Below are positions 57,540-64,000 of a DNA stretch of 64,000 nucleotides, piece after piece. Source of the stretch: an uncultured bacterium (lineage in GTDB: Bacteria; Bacillota; Clostridia; Oscillospirales; Oscillospiraceae). The notes under the pieces are model-generated. The model saw nothing but the letters and a program-made list of their open reading frames with translations, was not told the DNA's origin and searched no databases. Where the stretch lies: the NCBI GenBank assembly GCA_949293245.1, contig CASFCS010000001.1:1-64000 (forward strand). The letters are read 5' to 3'. The stretch's first letter is position 1; every line of letters starts with the position of its first letter. The position numbers and the translations under genes are program-made.

Positions 57540-59380
57540 GTCAGTTCCTCCACTTTTTCCAGCACCATGCCGCTCATGGGGGGCAGGGCCACCAGGGTGG
57601 CGCTGCGGGCCGCCCCGCCGCAGGAGAGAAGCTCCCGGGCGGGGGTTGGCAGCATCACCCGGGCGGGGTTGACGCCGGCGTTGAGGGCCACGTACACCGT
57701 CTCCTCCCCCAGGGTGCGGGAGAACACCAGCACCCGGCCGGTGGAGCGGTGGTAGCAGATGTCCCCCTGCCGCAGGGGGGCCTGGGTACGCCGCAGGGCC
57801 CCCAGGGAGCGGACATAGTCCAGCAGGTCCCCGTCCTCGTGGCCCCAGGGGAAGGTACGCCGGTTGAAGGGGTCCTCAAAGCCCTGCATCCCCGCTTCGT
57901 CCCCGTAATAGATCATGGGGGAGCCCGGGAAGGCAAACAGCAGCATCATGGCCAGCTTCAGCCGGGCTCTGCCTGTCTCCATCTGCTGAGGGTCCAGGCG
58001 GTAGTGGGCCCGCCAGTCCCGGGAGTGGTCCCGGCACTCGCCGCCCACCCCCAAAAGGGTGAGAATGCGCACCGTGTCGTGGGTACCCAGAAAGTTCATG
58101 CTGGAGTGGAAGGCGAAGGGGGGATAGTTCTCCCGGATGACCTCCATGGTCTCCCGGAAGGCGGCGGCCTCGCCCCCCAGGACATAGCCCAGGATGGCGT
58201 TGCGCAGGGGGTAATTCATCAGGCCGTCGCAGTGCCCCCCCCAGATGTGGTGCCGGCGGACGCTGTAGGCCACCTTGTTGGACCCGTCCTCCCACACCTC
58301 GCCGATGATCACCGCGTCCCGCTTCTCCGCCCGGGCGGCCCTGTGGGCGTCCCGCACGAAGCTGTCGGGCAGCTCGTCGGCCACGTCCAGCCGCCAGCCG
58401 TCCGCCCCCGCCCGCAGCCAGCGGCGGATGACCCCATTCTCCCCGGTGATGAAGTCGTGGAAGCCGCTGTCCTTCCGGGTGGTGGGCAGGGAGTAGATGC
58501 CCCACCAGGAGGAGTAGCGGTGGGGCCACTCCTGGAAGTCGAACCAGTCCCGGTAGGGGGAGTCCTGGGACTGGCTGGCCCCGGGCTCGGGATAGAAGCC
58601 GTCCCCGTTGAAGTAGCGGCTGACAAAGCCGGTGTGGTTGAACACCCCGTCCAGCATCACCCGCATCCCTCTGGCGTGGGCCTCCCGGCACAATGTACGG
58701 AAGTCCTCCTCGCACCCCAGCATGGGGTCAATCTTCTCGTAATCGGCGGTGCCGTAGCGGTGGTTCTCCGGGGCCTCAAAGATGGGGCAGAAGTAGAGGG
58801 TCTCCACCCCCAGCCCCCGCAGGTAGTCCAGCTTGCCGGTGATGCCCGCCAGGTCTCCGCCGAAGAAGTCCCGGTTGCGGATCTCCCCGTTGTGGTCGGG
58901 CTGGTACACCGGCTCCTCCTCCCAGCTCTGGTGGACCCAGCGCCCCCCCACCATGCCGGTGGGGTCGGGCACCCTGGTGCGGCAGAACCGGTCGGGGAAG
59001 ATCTGGTAGGACATGCCCCGGCCAAACCAAAGGGGCACCTCCTCGGAGTTATCATATACTGTGAGCTGGTACACCGCGGACTCCTCCCGCCGGCCGTCCA
59101 GCCCCTCCAGCCGGAAGGAGTACCACGCCAGGCCCACGTAGTCCCGCAGCTCCAGGGTGCCGGTAAAGGCGTCCCGCCCCTTCTGGCTGCCGGTCCACAC
59201 CATCTCGTGCTCCTCCGTATAGTCATTCCACTGCTCGAACCGGACCACAAGCACACCTTTGGAGTAGCCCTTGTCCCGTCGGGGCCGGAGGGTGAAGGTC
59301 ACCTTGCTCCCCGAGGGGGCGGCGCCGTAGGGATCTTTATAGCGGATGTCTCTGGAGTTGTAGGTCTGCAAATCAAACAT
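57536..59380 (-). CDS. GH13 alpha-glycosidase (neopullulanase/maltogenic amylase type)
   Basis: A 614-residue protein. An N-terminal CBM34/E-set-like beta domain (residues 1-120) precedes the (beta/alpha)8 barrel. Region I DGVFNHTG near 245, region II GWRLDVADEL near 350 with the Asp nucleophile, region III IIGEVWEDGS near 382 with the acid/base Glu, region IV NFLGTHDTVR near 450. These match the neopullulanase/cyclomaltodextrinase subfamily. No signal peptide, so it acts on maltooligosaccharides inside the cell. It lies in an operon-like run with apbE downstream, which has no clear functional link. Confidence 0.9.
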   Translation of the reverse strand: MFDLQTYNSRDIRYKDPYGAAPSGSKVTFTLRPRRDKGYSKGVLVVRFEQWNDYTEEHEMVWTGSQKGRDAFTGTLELRDYVGLAWYSFRLEGLDGRREESAVYQLTVYDNSEEVPLWFGRGMSYQIFPDRFCRTRVPDPTGMVGGRWVHQSWEEEPVYQPDHNGEIRNRDFFGGDLAGITGKLDYLRGLGVETLYFCPIFEAPENHRYGTADYEKIDPMLGCEEDFRTLCREAHARGMRVMLDGVFNHTGFVSRYFNGDGFYPEPGASQSQDSPYRDWFDFQEWPHRYSSWWGIYSLPTTRKDSGFHDFITGENGVIRRWLRAGADGWRLDVADELPDSFVRDAHRAARAEKRDAVIIGEVWEDGSNKVAYSVRRHHIWGGHCDGLMNYPLRNAILGYVLGGEAAAFRETMEVIRENYPPFAFHSSMNFLGTHDTVRILTLLGVGGECRDHSRDWRAHYRLDPQQMETGRARLKLAMMLLFAFPGSPMIYYGDEAGMQGFEDPFNRRTFPWGHEDGDLLDYVRSLGALRRTQAPLRQGDICYHRSTGRVLVFSRTLGEETVYVALNAGVNPARVMLPTPARELLSCGGAARSATLVALPPMSGMVLEKVEELT

Positions 59381-59421
59381 ATCTTCAACGCTCCTAACAG
59401 GGGATACTCACGGGCATATCC

Positions 59422-61632
59422 TCAATGGATCAGCTGGTTTTCCGGCTCCACGGTGGAGGCGGTCTCCTCGGTGGTGAAATAGCACCCCAGGATCTGGGCG
59501 GCCAGCCGGCCCAGAGAGCTGCCCGACGCCCCGTCCTCCACCACCACGCACAGGGCGATCTGGGGGTCGTCATAGGGGGCGAAGGCCACGAACAGGGCGT
59601 TCGTTCCGGTGTTGTTGTTGATCTGGGCGGTACCCGTCTTGGCCCCCGCCTTCACCGGCAGGGCGTTGAAGTAGGCCCGCAGGGAGGAGGACTGGGTCAC
59701 GCCGTACATGCCCTCCTTGATGGCCTCCACATAGGAGTCGGACAGGTCGATGGAGTTGAGCACCGTGGGCTCGTACTCCAGCACCACCTGGCTGTAGTCG
59801 CTGGACTTCACGGAGTCCAGCAGGTGGACCTGATACCGGTCCCCCCCGTTGACCAGGGTGGCCACATAGTTTGCCAGCTGGATGGGGGTAAAGAGGTTGT
59901 TGTCCTGGCCGATGGCGGCGGAGAGCACGTTGCCCCCGTACCACTGGACGCCCAGCTCCTCCGAGGTCTCCGGCCCGGCCACATAGCCCGCCTTGTCCCC
60001 GATTTCAATGCCGGTGTTCTGCCCCAGGCCGAACTGGGAGGCGTAGCTGCCCAGGGTACTGATGCCCATCTGGTAGCCCAGGTTGTAGAAAAAGATGTTG
60101 CACGAGTCGGTAATGGCGTCGGTCACATCCTCCGCCCCGTGGCCTCCCCGGTTGTGGCAGTACCGGGTGTCGTTGCCGAAGAAGGTCTGGGAACCCCGGC
60201 AGGTGATGGTGGACCAGGGGTTCACCACCCCCTCCATGAGCCCCGCGGCGGCGGTGACCATTTTGAAGGTGGAGCCCGGCATATACAATCCGCTGGTGGC
60301 CCGGTTGTTCAGGGGCTTGGCCGGGTCGGCCAGCAGGTCGTTGTAGTCCTGCCGGTAGGTGGCCAGGTTGTAGGTGGGGTAGCTGGCCAGAGCCAGCACC
60401 CCTCCCGTCATGTCCACCACCGCCACGGCGGCGCCGCTGTCCTCCTCCAGGTCCAGGCCGGACATGAACTCGTCCAGGGCGTCCTCCACGGCGGTCTGGA
60501 AGCTGATATCCAGGGTGAGGGCCACGTTGTGCCCCGGCTGGGGCTCGGTGAGCCAGGTCTCATCCACGATCTTGCCATTGGCGTCGGTCTCCAGGGCCCG
60601 AAGGCCGGAGGTGCCGTGGAGATAGCTCTCGAAGGCCCGCTCCACCCCGCTCTTGCCCACGTAGGCGTTGAGGGCATACCCCTTGGCCTGGTAGCCCTCG
60701 GTGTCCTCTGTCCCATAATATTCCGCGCTGTCCATCTTGCCAATGACCCCCAGCACATGGGCGGCGCTGGTGGTGTTGTACTGGCGGGTGGAGGCCACGT
60801 CAATGGACACGCCGGTGAGACCCTCCTCCTTCACCAGGGTGATGAAGGTGATGTCCACGTTCTGGGTAAAGACGTACTCGGTGTTCTCGATCTCCTTGCT
60901 GCGCAGCATAAGCTCATACACCACGCCCACCAGGTCCCGGGCCTCCCCCTGCTCCAGGGCGGGGTCGGCGCCGAACTTCTCCCTCAGGGCTGAGAGCATA
61001 TCCCCGGCGCTGAGCCCCGCCGCCTCCCGGCGCCGGATCTCCGCCTGGGCCTGGCTGTCGCTGAGGCTCTCGTCCAGGCTGTAAAAGGTGCGGCAGGTCT
61101 CCAGCCCCAGGTCGTCCAGCAGGGCCGGAGTGAGCTCCAGCTTCTGGCACAGGGAGCCGAAGCGGCGCAGCTGGCTGTTGGTGAGGCCCTCCTGGGAGTA
61201 TATCCACCCCCCCGCCCCGTCAGACACGATGGGCAGGGTGTCCTCCCAGGTGATGCCCTGGTCCCGGCAGATGTCCAGCAGGGACACAAGGATGGCGTTG
61301 CGCTCCTCCGCCGTCCCCATGAGAGAGGTGTCCAGGGAGACGTTGTAGGTGGTGGCGTTGGTCACCAGCACCCGGCCCATGCTGTCCACGATCTCCCCCC
61401 GGGAGGACTCCACCGTCTCAGTCTGGGCGATGCTCCGCCCCGCCTGCTGGCGGTACTCCTCCACGTTCACCACCTGGGCGTCGTACAGGATGAAGAGATA
61501 GGACCCCAGCAGGGCCGCCGTCAGGGCCAGCAGGCCCCAGGTGCGGCGGTGGAGCCGCTTGCCGTCCTTCTCGTCCATCTCCGGCTGCTCCTTGGGCATT
61601 TTCAAAATGTGGTACAGGTCGTGAAACTTCAT
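59422..61632 (-). CDS. mrdA: Penicillin-binding protein 2, elongasome transpeptidase
   Basis: A 736-residue class B PBP. One N-terminal helix (LLALTAALLGSYLFILY), a pedestal starting with SSRGEIVDSMGRVL, and the transpeptidase with SxxK as GSTFKMVTA near residue 455, SxN as DSCNIFFY near 515 and KTG as GAKTGTAQ near 665. It cross-links peptidoglycan during side-wall growth. It overlaps mreD by 4 nt, the standard mreC-mreD-mrdA order. A 40-nt gap separates it from the GH13 gene. Confidence 0.92.
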   Translation of the reverse strand: MKFHDLYHILKMPKEQPEMDEKDGKRLHRRTWGLLALTAALLGSYLFILYDAQVVNVEEYRQQAGRSIAQTETVESSRGEIVDSMGRVLVTNATTYNVSLDTSLMGTAEERNAILVSLLDICRDQGITWEDTLPIVSDGAGGWIYSQEGLTNSQLRRFGSLCQKLELTPALLDDLGLETCRTFYSLDESLSDSQAQAEIRRREAAGLSAGDMLSALREKFGADPALEQGEARDLVGVVYELMLRSKEIENTEYVFTQNVDITFITLVKEEGLTGVSIDVASTRQYNTTSAAHVLGVIGKMDSAEYYGTEDTEGYQAKGYALNAYVGKSGVERAFESYLHGTSGLRALETDANGKIVDETWLTEPQPGHNVALTLDISFQTAVEDALDEFMSGLDLEEDSGAAVAVVDMTGGVLALASYPTYNLATYRQDYNDLLADPAKPLNNRATSGLYMPGSTFKMVTAAAGLMEGVVNPWSTITCRGSQTFFGNDTRYCHNRGGHGAEDVTDAITDSCNIFFYNLGYQMGISTLGSYASQFGLGQNTGIEIGDKAGYVAGPETSEELGVQWYGGNVLSAAIGQDNNLFTPIQLANYVATLVNGGDRYQVHLLDSVKSSDYSQVVLEYEPTVLNSIDLSDSYVEAIKEGMYGVTQSSSLRAYFNALPVKAGAKTGTAQINNNTGTNALFVAFAPYDDPQIALCVVVEDGASGSSLGRLAAQILGCYFTTEETASTVEPENQLIH

Positions 61633-62138
61633 GCCAGCGCGATCCTCCCGAATTTATGGCACACAAACCGGAACAGCAGGTACACCAGTCCGGTCAGCAG
61701 GAATGAATAGACAAGCTCGGGCACGGCCACCCGCAGCAGCACCGGCAAAGGGGCCACCCCGGCAGCATACCGGGGGACCACCAGGCACGCCCCCCGCAGA
61801 GCCAGCACCACCCCGGTGCAGATGACGCACCCCCAAAAGTCCTGGCGCAGCACATACTGGGTCACCAGGCCCACCAGCAGGCCAATGAGGGCGTAGGCCA
61901 CGATGGCCATGGGGCCCCCGTGGAACAGGGACATGGACACCACCCCTGCCGCCACCCCCAGGCCCGCGCCGGAGGTGGGTCCCTCCAGCACCGCCATGGC
62001 AGCCACCGCCTGGGGGAGCAGCACCGCCGTCACCCCCAGAACGGGCAGGCGGCTGAGGACATAGGCCTGAACCACCGTGGTTACCAGCAGGGCCACGCCG
62101 TAGGCCGACCACTTCCAGATAAAATCCCGGCGGGTCAT
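61629..62138 (-). CDS. mreD: Rod shape-determining protein MreD
   Basis: A 169-residue membrane protein with five helices (VVQAYVLSRLPVLGV, VAAMAVLEG, VAYALIGLLVGLV, ELVYSFLLTGLVYLLFRFV). It is too divergent to be named by motif; size, topology and place between mreC and mrdA make the call. It is part of the MreBCD elongasome; mreB is not in the window. Confidence 0.85.
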   Translation of the reverse strand: MTRRDFIWKWSAYGVALLVTTVVQAYVLSRLPVLGVTAVLLPQAVAAMAVLEGPTSGAGLGVAAGVVSMSLFHGGPMAIVAYALIGLLVGLVTQYVLRQDFWGCVICTGVVLALRGACLVVPRYAAGVAPLPVLLRVAVPELVYSFLLTGLVYLLFRFVCHKFGRIALA

Positions 62139-62162
62139 CTCTCAGCCCCCCTTTCCGTGGGG

Positions 62163-62999
62163 TCACTCCACCACGTCAAAGCTCTTGATGACATAGACAT
62201 ACTTCACGTTCTCCAGGTCCGCCGCGGGCACCACCTCGGCGTACCGGCTCAGGCCGGAGTCGTCGGTGAGGACCGACTGGATGGACCCCACCACCAGCCC
62301 CGAGGGGTACCGGGTGCCCACGCCGGAGGTGGTGATCTGGTCCCCTGAGATGAGCTCGGTGTCCTCCGGCAGGTAGGACAGCCGCAGCAGCCCCTGCCGC
62401 ATGAGGGAGAAGTCCCCCTCCAGCACGGCGGTGTCATCGGTGCGCACGATGCGGCCCCCCAGCTCGGTGCTGGCGTCCACCACCGTGGCCAGGGTGGACC
62501 AGTTGAGCTGCACCTCGTTGATCACCCCCACCAGGTTGCCGTACTCGTCCACCACGCAGTCCCCCACCTCCACCTGGGAGGAGGAGCCCTTGTTAATTGT
62601 AAACACAGATTCCCAGTTGGTTGACGAGCGCACCGTCACGGTGGCCTCCTCAAATTCGAAGTCGAACCGGCGCTCCTGGAGGCCCAGCAGGTTGCGCAGC
62701 CGGGCGTTCTGGCTGACGGCGTCCTCATACTCCCGGGCGTCCTGCTCCAGCTCCGCCACCCGCTCCCGCAGGCGCTGGTTCTCCTCCTCCAGCTCCTCAT
62801 AGCGGAAGGCGTAGTTGTACCCGTCCTCCATCCAGTTGGCCACGGCGTTCAGGCCGTCCCGGAAGGGGGTGGTGAGCACCCCCAGGATATTGGACACGGG
62901 GTTCACGTTGAAAATGGCCCCCGTCACCCCCAGCACTGCCGCCAGCAGCACCGCGATGATAAGGATCAGTCCCCCGTTTTCCCGAAAAAACTTCTTCAT
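62163..62999 (-). CDS. mreC: Rod shape-determining protein MreC
   Basis: A 278-residue protein. An N-terminal helix (GGLILIIAVLLAAVLGVTG), a coiled coil (YEELEEENQRLRERVAELEQDAREYE) and two beta domains (VTVRSSTNWESVFTINKGSSSQVEVGDCVVDEYGNLVGVI-type block) are typical. It assembles as a periplasmic-side scaffold for PBP2. GGAGCTGCTGC precedes the ATG at 62999. It follows maf by 33 nt. Confidence 0.92.
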   Translation of the reverse strand: MKKFFRENGGLILIIAVLLAAVLGVTGAIFNVNPVSNILGVLTTPFRDGLNAVANWMEDGYNYAFRYEELEEENQRLRERVAELEQDAREYEDAVSQNARLRNLLGLQERRFDFEFEEATVTVRSSTNWESVFTINKGSSSQVEVGDCVVDEYGNLVGVINEVQLNWSTLATVVDASTELGGRIVRTDDTAVLEGDFSLMRQGLLRLSYLPEDTELISGDQITTSGVGTRYPSGLVVGSIQSVLTDDSGLSRYAEVVPAADLENVKYVYVIKSFDVVE

Positions 63000-63032
63000 G
63001 CAGCAGCTCCTTTGTCCGCGGGCCCTCCGGTG

Positions 63033-63620
63033 TTACCGCCCCGCCGCCCGGGCGATGGGGTCCACACCCAGCCGCGCCAGCATCCGCCCCAGGCGGTAGA
63101 GGGGCAGGCCCATCACGTTGTGGTAGTCCCCGTCGATGCCCTGGATGAACAGGGCCCCCATGCCCTGGATGCCGTAGGCCCCGGCCTTGTCCATGGGCTC
63201 CCCGGTAGCGATGTAGTCCTCGATCTCCGCCGGGTCGGTCTCCCGGAAGGTGACGGTGGTCATCTCATGCCCGGTGAGCACCTGCTCTCCCCGGATGATG
63301 GTCACCCCGGTGTACACCTGGTGCCGGTTGCCCGACAGGGCGGAGAGCATCTGAAAGGCGTCCCGCCCGTCGTGGGGCTTGCCCAGCACGGTGCCCTCCA
63401 GGGCCACCACCGTGTCCGCGGCGATCACCAGGTCCCCGGGGGCGCAGTGGGCGGCGGCGGCTCTGGCCTTGCGCAGGGAGAGCTCCTCCACCACCGCCCA
63501 GGGGGCCATGTTGTCCCCCACGGTCTCGTCCACGTCGGGGGAGACCACTTTATAATCCAGTCCGATCTGGTCCAGCAGCTCCCGCCGTCTGGGGGAGGTG
63601 GACGCGAGAATGATGTTCAT
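63033..63620 (-). CDS. maf: Maf family nucleotide pyrophosphatase
   Basis: A 195-residue protein. ILASTSPRRRELLDQIGL, VIAADTVVALEGTVLGKP, and YGIQGMGALFIQGIDGDYHNVMGLP are Maf hallmarks. The Arg/Lys/Gln pattern is that of dTTP/UTP pyrophosphatases (YhdE type). It prevents incorporation of modified nucleotides and is tied to septum/shape loci: here it precedes mreCD, the common B. subtilis order. GGAGG lies before the ATG at 63620. Confidence 0.92.
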   Translation of the reverse strand: MNIILASTSPRRRELLDQIGLDYKVVSPDVDETVGDNMAPWAVVEELSLRKARAAAAHCAPGDLVIAADTVVALEGTVLGKPHDGRDAFQMLSALSGNRHQVYTGVTIIRGEQVLTGHEMTTVTFRETDPAEIEDYIATGEPMDKAGAYGIQGMGALFIQGIDGDYHNVMGLPLYRLGRMLARLGVDPIARAAGR

Positions 63621-63641
63621 GTTTTCCTCCTGTTTCCCCGG

Positions 63642-64000
63642 TCACCGGCCGGTGGAGCCGAAGCCCCCCGACCCCCGGGGCGTGTCGTCCAGGGTGTGGG
63701 CCCACACCAGCTCCGGCCGGGCCACGGGCACCACCGCAAACTGGGCCACCCGCTCCCCGGGCTGGATGGTGTAGGGCTCCCGGGAGAGGTTGGTGATGCC
63801 CACCTTAATCTCCCCCCGGTAGTCCTGGTCCACCACCCCCACCCCGTTGGGCAGGGTGATGCCGTGCTTCACCCCCAGGCCGCTGCGGGCAAAGATGAGG
63901 CCCATATACCCCTCGGGCAGGGCCACCGCCAGCCCGGTGGGGATGGCGGCGAGCTGTCCGGGCTCCAGGACCATGGGCTCCTCCAGACAGGCGTGGAGGT
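63642..64000 (-). CDS. dut: dUTP diphosphatase (5' end cut by window)
   Basis: The frame remains open to the right edge (residues LHACLEEPMVLEPGQLAAIPTGL), so the true start lies beyond 64000; the ATG at 63974 is internal. Motifs 2 (FARSGLGVKHGITL), 3 (GVVDQDYRGEIKV), 4 (GERVAQFAVVP) and 5 (RGSGGFGSTGR) are present, with motif 1 beginning at the edge. This is a trimeric dUTPase that keeps dUTP out of DNA and supplies dUMP. It is the most upstream visible gene of the maf-mreCD-mrdA series. Confidence 0.9.
   Translation of the reverse strand, partial: LHACLEEPMVLEPGQLAAIPTGLAVALPEGYMGLIFARSGLGVKHGITLPNGVGVVDQDYRGEIKVGITNLSREPYTIQPGERVAQFAVVPVARPELVWAHTLDDTPRGSGGFGSTGR

Overview
The window is a GC-rich bacterial chromosome segment. 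Gene content and order point to a Firmicute (Bacillota) of the Clostridia, most like gut Oscillospiraceae such as Flavonifractor-type organisms. The pointers are a WalRK-YycHI operon, a T-box riboswitch, Gram-positive LexA logic, SLH-domain surface protein, Asp23/YloV pair, strong AGGAGG ribosome sites, frequent GTG/TTG starts and TTGACA-17-TATAAT promoters. Genus is inference; no rRNA lies in the window.

Layout. 1-2.1 kb: tail of a conjugative-element gene (TTRAP family) followed by an AT-richer two-gene cargo, an ABC-type AAA ATPase and a small PD-(D/E)XK-like protein, a candidate defence pair. It abuts a broken lipoprotein/GH3 remnant (2.1-3.0 kb). 3.6-8.5 kb: membrane glycosyltransferase, EF-G-like GTPase, AI-2E family transporter. 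8.7-15.1 kb: a sulfur/Fe-S/methionine block (Rrf2 regulator, cysteine desulfurase, IscU-type scaffold, MetNI, a methionine T-box, MetQ, cysteine synthase) with probable Rrf2 operators at two promoters. 15.1-15.5 kb: a stack of palindromes. 15.5-22.1 kb: a DUF815 ATPase, then divergent Nudix hydrolase-walR-walK-yycH-yycI. 22.2-30.7 kb (minus strand): the classic rimP-nusA-ylxR-ylxQ-infB-rbfA-nrnA-truB-ribF operon. In it the 3' end of infB is duplicated downstream with palindromic spacers. 31-37.6 kb: PsiE-like protein, SLH protein and a MacAB-type efflux operon.

38.2-45.7 kb: tRNA-Leu and initiator tRNA-Met. The latter carries a 7.3-kb integrated element bounded by 51-bp identical direct repeats. 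The element has an integrase, a double-HTH repressor, an excisionase-like protein, AEP primase, D5/P4-type helicase, an iteron-rich probable origin and unknown cargo. No capsid, terminase or conjugation gene is visible, so it looks like a phage-satellite/PICI-like self-replicating island. An AT-rich Abi_2/HEPN gene sits just outside its right end.

47-64 kb: an osmoprotectant (Opu) ABC operon with a probable leader peptide, a C-S lyase, FakA/YloU, a LexA-Ogt-DUF6440-ExoA repair operon, then a long minus-strand series: dut (cut by the window end)-maf-mreC-mreD-mrdA-GH13-apbE-NusG_II-Gx transporter.

Most interesting leads: the self-replicating tRNA-fMet island with its iteron origin; the duplicated infB tail, whose two differences are both synonymous; and the ATPase plus PD-(D/E)XK cargo pair.
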